This document shows, piece after piece, positions 59,801-64,000 of a stretch of DNA of 64,000 nt. Position numbers and translations under genes: made by a program. Positions within the stretch are counted from its first letter, which is position 1. Every line of letters begins with the position of its first letter. The stretch is from Lytechinus pictus (taxonomy: Eukaryota > Echinodermata > Echinoidea > Temnopleuroida > Toxopneustidae). The stretch spans positions 25,439,501 through 25,503,500 of the forward strand of contig NC_087256.1 of the NCBI RefSeq assembly GCF_037042905.1, written 5' to 3'. The notes below the pieces were generated by a model. That model was not told the origin of the DNA. It saw nothing but the letters and a program-made list of their open reading frames with translations, and made no database searches.

Positions 59801-61918
59801 TTTGTGAATGATTATTTTATAGTAGTTTTCAAAGTTAGCACTGCTGCTATATTAAATCGCGTAATGCAGGCGAGACTGCCAGAGGCGTTCCACTTGTTAT
59901 TAAAACCACCTATATCATTGTAGTTGGTACAAAAAAAAGTTAAAACGGCTGTTTTCGACTCGCAGTAAGGCCGCCGTATGGGAAATGTGACTGCGCCATA
60001 AGTTATTCATAAAGAACACACACCCTCTGCTTGAAAGACAGGAGTCGAAACCACTGGACCAGGGGCCCGTTTCATAAAGGACTTGCAACTGTTGTAACTT
60101 TGCCATTATGGCAACTACCATGGTAATCTTGATTCTGATTGGCTGCTGAGCCCTGTTGCCGTGGTAGTTGCCATAATGGCAAAATTACAACAGTTGCAAG
60201 TCCTTTATGACACGGGCCCCAGATGAAGATAATTATGAAGATGTACTCCACGTATGTACGATGTACGATATCACATTTGGGAGTGTTTCATAAAGTATCT
60301 TGTCAGTGCTTTTCATTGACAAATTTGCGCTGAGCCAATCAGATGCAAGGATTTCAGTAGCTTATAACAAATAGACAATGGAAAGCGCTGTATAATTGTT
60401 TCGTGAAATGCTCTCGGGCTCTGGCCGTCACCCTCTTATGCAAAACGGAATGATAGGGGGTGCAGAAGTCCAGCATTAGGTCATCCATTGGCCTTTGGGG
60501 AATATATCCATTTCATTAAGTATTACGTTGCAGTAGCATCGTAATGCCTGAGGAATCGAGGCTCGATTACAGCTAGATGTGGTACCGTTAAAGGACTCTG
60601 GCTGGTTTAATCCATTCACACTTAAAATGTTGGGCAACATACTGTCCACTGTGTTTGGTAATGTATGTTGGTAATATATATATTCTGGGCAATTATTATC
60701 CAATTGGGCAAACTTATTACCCAATTATTAGCTTTTATTACCCAATTTGGACAGATTTTAACCAATAGCAATTGTATGGACAGTATGTTGCCCATTGATG
60801 GTGAAAAATTTGGCCTTTTTGCCCAACCTTTTTAAGAGTGTTCTGAACAACCACTGAAGACGTATGAAGGGGTTGCATGCAAAAATGTGTTAAAAACTTC
60901 AGTAGTGTCGCTAATCTTGTATGAAATAAACCTAACATTATCTTTTTTTTTTAATTTTAATGGTCAACTCTTGACTTCCAGTCAATAAAGATAATATGGA
61001 CTATTTATATAGCTCAGCTACTTTATACTTGGTATCATAATACCTGGCTGTAGCTAAGCCACCATAGGCGCTTAAGCGTTCAAGGAATAAATTCTACTAC
61101 TACTGTACTAGGTACCCATTCAACTCACCTGGGTCGAGTGCAGCACGATATGGATAAATTTCTTGCTGAAGGAAAACACACAATGGCTAGGATTTAAACC
61201 ATTCAATTATGATATAATATTTTTTTTACAATGTAATAATGGGCAAGGCCTACACGAATTTTTGGTCAGATTTGTATACACAATTAGACAACGAATTCAC
61301 GTAAAATAATACAAAATATGAAATTGCAATAGTGGTCAGTCATTGCAACATTATATAATTCTAAGCCACTCTTTAGTGTTGTATAATTATCATGATTATG
61401 ACCGAATGAATTAATTTCCCGTAAACGAAACACAAAATGTATCTGCAATTGGTTTTACTTTTACTGAAGTCAGCTGATCAAATTGTTTTTTTTTTAGGAG
61501 ACATGGATAAAGGACATTGAAAAAAAAAACGTTTCCTGAAAACATATTTTTGTAATAAGAATATTTCTTACTGAAATGTGTTTTCGATAAGTACTTATAC
61601 AATTTTTAGACTGCAGTCCTCAATACTCAAGTGTTTATACGCAAACATTTCATTTTCATCCCCCTTCCCTCTCTCTCCATCTTTTACCGGCGTGTTACAG
61701 TATCTTCATTTTGACTTTTGGATCCGATGGCCTACAAAGTAGATCTTTTTCATTGCATCTTAATTACAGCAGTTTCAATCATTTTTTCCTCCTTCTTTCC
61801 ATCTCTCCCCCACCACCCACAGCTCGAAGACGACTCTGATATTCTAGGAGATTTGAGGAGAGCAGCAAATAGGATGAGACTTCTACATCTCTTCAACTTG
61901 TCAAAGTCTCGACTGAAC
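38875..61918 (+). CDS. GnRH: GnRH-type neuropeptide precursor (exons 38875-39102 and 61823-61918; 3'-partial)
   Basis: Exon 1 encodes 76 residues. A signal peptide (about 1-30, core VSAVLLLIVLIS, ending RCSG) is followed by QVHHRFSGWRPGG and KKR. After cleavage at the dibasic site this gives a pyroglutamate- and amide-capped peptide, identical as far as I recall to the sea urchin GnRH-type peptide. An acidic spacer with one Cys (PICKQTTDQ) follows, up to the donor CTA|GTAAGA. Exon 2 (acceptor CCCACCCACAG, donor AAC|GTAAGC) is in the same phase 0 and adds 32 residues starting LEDDSDILGDLRRAANRM, an amphipathic-looking stretch like the C-terminal spacer of such precursors. The stop-bearing exon is not identified; if the second donor is skipped the frame would stop at 62050. 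Exon 1 is secure; exon 2 assignment is inferred. Confidence 0.85.
40242..40518 (-). mobile_element. tRNA-derived SINE
   Basis: On the minus strand the head reads GTGGCCTAGTGGTTACGAC (A box) and GTGGGTTCGAATCCCAGCC (B box), followed by a body with CACTCTGTGCTGC, GGTACCCGGTAGGATTTTTTCC and a tail ending in AAT-type repeats. Same family as 55062-55370 and 60995-61205. Confidence 0.85.
41898..42093 (-). CDS. Candidate unassigned exon, 65 codons, minus strand
   Basis: Edges are CCCATTTCCAG|G and AAAGAG|GTATGTG, both good splice consensus. The frame between them has no stop and reads RWPEIGHRILIIARAQTW early and HHRLFVELLDGIFLTGDQIP later. The same frame stays open on both sides for about 100 codons in all (bounded by TGA upstream and TAA about 20 codons past the donor). 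The segment is more GC-rich than its surroundings and matches no repeat in the window. I do not recognise the protein. It could be an exon of a gene nested in the GnRH intron or an old repeat. Confidence 0.35.
42444..42705. mobile_element. Diverged relative of the CCCAATATTGGG MITE family
   Basis: CACACTCTAGATAATATTGGG faces ACCCAATATTTTTTTTACAG. GTGTCCAACCAACATTGGGC and GGTTGGACACGTAATTACCC oppose each other inside. Confidence 0.65.
43213..43372. mobile_element. Small palindromic MITE (GCGTTGCATAAAAG ... CTTTTATGCAACG)
   Basis: CCGCGTTGCATAAAAGCTAC faces GTAACTTTTATGCAACGGCC. Inner words ATTACGGTAACTTT and AAAGTTATAGCAATGGTAAC are also opposed. Confidence 0.75.
44340..44830. repeat. Three tandem diverged units of about 165-175 bases
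   Basis: Each unit has CACGTC(C)AAAAAAGAAGAGTGG or a variant, then GACACCGCGCAGAAATA, then TTCCTATTG(G/C)TGAAAA. Starts are near 44358, 44517 and 44690. Short frames such as KKEEW arise in each unit, but no continuous coding frame spans them. Confidence 0.75.
45493..45627 (+). CDS. Candidate unassigned exon, 45 codons, two cysteines
   Basis: Acceptor TTTCACCTTTAAG and donor TAT|GTAAGC (or GTGAAG|GTGAAA) frame a stop-free run starting SPDQGHELEKSLRSSLDYW and ending ICRPQPVKCSVKVKY. Both edges are phase 0. The Cys-Arg-Pro...Cys spacing loosely recalls the start of a PDGF/VEGF-type cystine-knot domain, but the rest of such a domain was not found, so I assign no function. It is in phase with both GnRH exons, so an alternative exon of that gene is also possible. 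Confidence 0.3.
46005..46330 (+). mobile_element. tRNA-derived SINE, diverged
   Basis: B-box-like GTGTTCGAATCGC, shared body word TAAATGGGTACCCGGTAGGATTC and a tail GTAAAGCGCTTAGAGACGTC ... GCGCTATATATAAGCGG followed by ATT/ATC repeats. Overlapping short frames are artefacts. Confidence 0.8.
49360..49565. repeat. GA/GT-rich low-complexity tract
   Basis: Runs of GAGA and GTGTGTG mixed. The His/Ser/Leu-rich frame on the minus strand is an artefact. Confidence 0.85.
50775..51320. repeat. Probable interspersed repeat (GGGATACTCCGGGCTG start)
   Basis: The left part has AACAAAGTTATTGAACTTTA and the right part AAAATGTCATAACTTCGTTATT in opposite sense, and GATGATGTCATGC faces ATGACATCATCAG. It looks like a decayed foldback element; ends are not firmly defined. 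Confidence 0.5.
51768..51815. repeat. CA-rich simple repeat
   Basis: Imperfect (CA)n with CCCT interruptions. Confidence 0.8.
52013..52250. mobile_element. TA-flanked MITE with ACACTGGTGTTAA arms
   Basis: TACTGCAAAAACACTGGTGT at the left faces ACACCAGTGTTTTGCAGTGTA at the right. CTGGTGTT words repeat inside. A half-related unit (GGTGTTAAACTGACACCAG ... GGTGTTGAAATTACACC) lies at 37317-37440. Confidence 0.8.
52735..52895 (-). mobile_element. tRNA-derived SINE
   Basis: Minus strand: GCCGTGGCTGGTTGGTCTAA (A box), GGGGTTCGATTCCCGGCC (B box), then GCAAGGCATTTAATCGTG in the body. Not an intact tRNA because the anticodon arm is degenerate and the body continues. Confidence 0.8.
53406..53615 (+). 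mobile_element. tRNA-derived SINE
   Basis: A box TAGCTCAATCGG (53416-53427) and B box GGTTCGATTCC (53459-53469) are intact, so a Pol III promoter remains. The acceptor stem pairs poorly. The body TAAGGCATTTAAATCC, CGTCGGTCCTCTGGTTG and GCAATCAGGTAAAC follows. Best read as a SINE and not a tRNA gene. Confidence 0.85.
53790..54770. repeat. G-run repeat containing 3-4 tandem GGGGCACTTG units
   Basis: Within 54243-54720 units start at about 54243, 54381, 54508 and 54617. Each carries AAAACGGGCCCTTCTCAGG-like, AGAACACGTTCGTGAGGGG-like and GGCACTGATACGAGAAA words. The outer part has G runs at 53815 and 54735 and a TGCGAGCGAGCAAAAATTTT word typical of the G-run repeats in this window. Confidence 0.7.
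55062..55370 (+). mobile_element. tRNA-derived SINE
   Basis: A box TGGTCTAGTGG (55072-55082) and B box GGTTCGAATCC (55116-55126). The body has ATCCACTCTGTGCTGCACTC and GGGTACCCGGCAGGATT; the tail ATGGCGCTATACAAAATAAT ends in ATT repeats. Mirror orientation of the SINEs at 40242 and 60995. Confidence 0.88.
56315..56550. mobile_element. TCTTACAAAGAGTT MITE, copy C (truncated)
   Basis: Starts GGGCCCGGTTTTACACAGAC and runs through the ATCCATCAATGTCATAATTT block to GACTTTCCATAGTTGAGG. Its right end is missing and copy D follows immediately. Confidence 0.75.
56552..56825. mobile_element. TCTTACAAAGAGTT MITE, copy D (inverted relative to C)
   Basis: GGGCCCCGTCTTACAAAGAG at the left, GTAAGACGGGGCCC at the right, CAG on both flanks. 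The inner AACTATGGAAAGCCAGCAA block is in the opposite sense to copy C. Confidence 0.85.
58419..58574. mobile_element. ACGGCGGCCGTAC palindromic MITE, intact copy
   Basis: TTATACCCCAGTTACATTTG and CAAATGTGACTGAGGTATAA form the ends; CTACGGCGGCCGTACAGCGA and TCGCTGTACGGCCGCCGTGG are the inner arms. Confidence 0.85.
58660..59999. mobile_element. ACGGCGGCCGTAC MITE, second copy, split by a 1.2-kb insertion
   Basis: The left part (58660-58720) and right part (59897-59999) match the intact copy at 58419-58574. The interruption is the element at 58721-59896. Confidence 0.85.
58721..59896. mobile_element. GTCTCGCCTGCAT element with five to six 163-base internal repeats
   Basis: TTATTAA at 58714-58720 and 59897-59903 is a 7-base target duplication. 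GTCTCGCCTGCAT near the left faces ATGCAGGCGAGAC near the right. Between them, TAGTTCATGAAAC words start near 58857, 59049, 59212, 59375 and 59538, giving a period of about 163 bases. Most units contain GGTCAAAGGTCA-like and GGTCAATGAACTTTG(A/G)CC-like motifs. No coding capacity. Confidence 0.88.
60062..60222. mobile_element. GGGGCCCGTTTCATAAAGGA palindromic MITE
   Basis: GGGGCCCGTTTCATAAAGGA faces TCCTTTATGACACGGGCCCC with about 65-base arms (ACTTGCAACTGTTGTAA / TTACAACAGTTGCAAGT). The design resembles the smaller palindrome at 43213-43372. Confidence 0.85.
60618..60842. mobile_element. Diverged TTGCCCAAC/GTTGGGCAA MITE
   Basis: CACACTTAAAATGTTGGGCAA faces TTGCCCAACCTTTTTAAGAGTG; GACAGTATGTTGCCC and GGCAACATACTGTCC oppose each other. 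A distant relative of the TA-flanked CACTCTAAAA group. Confidence 0.7.
60995..61205 (-). mobile_element. tRNA-derived SINE, head truncated
   Basis: Body words shared with 40242-40518 (GGCTGTAGCTAAGCCACC, GGTACCCATTCAACTCACCTG, TTTCTTGCTGAAGGAAAAC). The tRNA head is lost after GGATTTAAACC. Confidence 0.75.
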
Positions 61919-64000
61919 GTAAGCACCCTTAAACTCCAGTTTCTCTCGTTCCGATTCATTTACGGTAATCCGACACGGCGCGCCGTCCGAGCCGGGGAAC
62001 CACGCGACACATCTCTTCGGAGAAAACTTGGTCTCGGAAAAAAAAATTAAGAGATTTGAAACGCTTCGTTGTTTTGTATTTGTTCCATTATGAAGTGTTG
62101 GGGCATTTTTACATTGAAGAGGGGTATTTCCTTAAGAATGAACGAATTTTGATATGCGAAGGGGCATGAAATAGGACAATGACAAAGAGTGGGCCCTATG
62201 AGCAATAGATTCCGATTCGAACTTCGCCTCTGACTTGCGTGTTTTACCGTTATAAATTATACATATAAATCTGAACGATTCAAACCTTTATACACAGTTT
62301 CATACATTTGCCGGTATTCTGAAGTCGGGTTTAACTTAACCTCAGGTTTAAAGTTGTGGTTTAAGTATGGATAGCCAATTGTTACATAAATCACTGACAG
62401 TAGAGATATAATATTTCACCTTATTTGGCTCTCAAATCATTCATAATTTTGTAGGAAGTATAAATAGATGATTGTCTCCGCCATCGATGAATCAGGAAAG
62501 AGCACAGTAGACATAAGAAACATACAAACATAGAGATGTATACTAACTACGCTAGAGTGCGGAGTCGCCATAGGCGCGCGTACTTAACGTCTGTGATTGT
62601 GTGGAGCGTGGCGGCCATTGCTCGATAGGTATAGATTCGCAAAAGTACCCGGATGTACCCATAGCTCGTGCGTTGTAACGCTGTGAAAAGGGGTGCCGTC
62701 TCCGGCCTTTATCTTGAAGAAAAGAACACAACCTCATAAAAATCGAAAATATGAATGACAAATTGCATCTCAATACACTATTAGAGTGATTACATGGGGA
62801 TTATGCTATTAATTTGGCATTTTAAAAACCTGATTTCTCGGGATGAAATTCTAAATAATTTGCATTTACCTGTCCGTTTATAGGCCTGTAATAGATAACA
62901 ATGTTGATATACTATCATATAAACAATCATATAAAAATAAAAACATACAGCGGACATTAATAGAAAGATTGACAATTAATTCAAAAGACTGCAGTGAATT
63001 AGCCCTTCTCTGGATTTCCCTACCTTTAACTGCATCGTCCTCCTTCCATCCTTCCCACATATACGTCCTTTGATTCTATGTTTACGTTGGATATAATTTT
63101 GTAATTTCTATATAGGCCTACATGATATGTAACTTGCTTTAATTTGTATGAAATATAGGCCTATCATTTTTATATATTAAGTTGTACAATAATTCTGTAT
63201 AAGTTAGTGTTTTGATCTACATGCGCTATTAAAGGGCATCTCATTATTGTTCTTGGTGAGCCTCCCGTTACACCATCAATGTTGAAATTTGTGTTATTTG
63301 GTGAACGTGCTGATTTTGTTCTTATAGGAACATAATAAATTCCCCAAAATCTGCAGGCCTATATGGCCCGAAAATAAAATATTGATTTAAAATGTCGAGA
63401 ATATAGCCTAATTTGTTCAAACTTTTCAAAAATGACAGTTTTAATTCCCTTCACTTTAAGTTAGATTTGTTTTAATTCGCTTTTTAGGGGCCGTGTGTGC
63501 AATTAAAATAACAAACACACCTAAGCAAATTCGCTTTAACATACTGATCAAAATAAAATACAGGGGGCGCGACCGGACCCCTCCCTGAAATGAAAATGAA
63601 CATTACACATAATAAATGATTGTGATTTTATACACCCCATCACTTTCAAAATCATTCCGCGACGCCGTAACATAATATAATAATTTTGTTCATCCATGGA
63701 AATCTTATTTAAAAAAAACTGATCGAATAACCAAACTCAGGTCCATAGGCCAGCAAATGACATTAAAGGAAGAAAACTAGAAAATCAAATTCAGTTATAC
63801 TTTTAAAATGAAAAACAAAACTGGATATTCAAAACGCGTGTTTATCTGTTTATATGTTAGGCCGGTGCCAGTGCTTACAAATATTTGCCATAAAGTTCAT
63901 TTATTCAAGCGACACAGACACAGTTAATTAACACAATTTCAAGGCAGGTATCAAATTTGAGATTAAATTAGGATTTTTAATATCTTATTCCAAGTATTGT
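61919..64000. other. No further gene identified; right flank
   Basis: A terminal GnRH exon should lie here or beyond but was not recognised. Contains the repeat copy at 62314-62509 and a CpG-rich patch at 62545-62710 that may be another repeat or an exon. The remainder is AT-rich. Confidence 0.5.
62314..62509. repeat. Interspersed repeat, copy 2 (partner at 22016-22213)
   Basis: Same orientation and about 90 percent alike by eye; starts GTATTCTGAAGTCGGGTTTA. CCGG just before the start and the abrupt end suggest an insertion, but no target duplication was confirmed. Confidence 0.85.

Larger units (their letters stand above)
39103..61822 (+). other. 22.7-kb first intron of the GnRH-type gene
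   Basis: Most of it is AT-rich and transposon-derived; the recognised parts are listed separately. Stretches 39103-40240, 42706-43210, 43372-44340, 49600-50770 and 51900-52010 hold nothing I can name. A few stop-free segments with splice-like edges (41898-42093 minus, 45493-45627 plus, 48826-48910 plus, 51580-51728 plus) are reported as candidates only. Confidence 0.6.

Overview
The window looks like nuclear DNA of a sea urchin (echinoid). Three things point there: a gonadotropin-releasing-hormone-type peptide (QVHHRFSGWRPGG followed by KKR) that matches, from memory, the sea urchin GnRH peptide; intron-rich genes with metazoan GT-AG splice sites; and a dense load of tRNA-derived SINEs, foldback/MITE elements, LINE and Ty3/gypsy fragments and microsatellites in an AT-rich background.

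Layout. (1) 1-3196: no recognised exon; palindromes, CA-rich DNA and small TA-flanked MITEs. (2) 3197-8294 (+): 3' catalytic half of a transmembrane prolyl 4-hydroxylase (P4HTM-like) gene, five exons. Its N-terminal exons are not visible and probably lie left of the window. (3) 8295-13414: convergent intergenic stretch with nested MITEs, a 170-base hairpin and an 8-bp-TSD element. (4) 13415-26192 (-): a second P4HTM-like gene, nine exons located. It runs from an N-terminal membrane anchor through two EF-hands to the 2-oxoglutarate/Fe(II) dioxygenase core; reading-phase accounting says one small exon is still missing. The two genes are tail to tail, share exon sizes and keep the catalytic His-x-Asp...His and Lys residues. 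(5) 26193-38780: transposon-rich DNA, including a recently inserted, internally deleted Ty3/gypsy element with near-identical LTRs, which carries a foldback element that itself carries another insertion. (6) 38711-61918 (+): a GnRH-type neuropeptide precursor gene with a clear CCAAT/TATA promoter and first exon; a very probable second exon lies 22.7 kb downstream, in phase. The intron is full of SINEs, MITEs, tandem arrays and a few unassigned exon-like open segments. (7) 61919-64000: no recognised gene.

The genes do not form a pathway that I can see. P4HTM is an ER-membrane, 2-oxoglutarate-dependent prolyl hydroxylase with Ca2+-binding EF-hands; GnRH-type precursor is a secreted, amidated peptide. 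The most unusual parts are the transposon nesting, the CACAGTG-rich satellite that fills one P4HTM intron, a transposon carrying tandem DR1 nuclear-receptor-type motifs inside the GnRH intron, and the unassigned exon-like segments. All calls were made by eye, without database searches.
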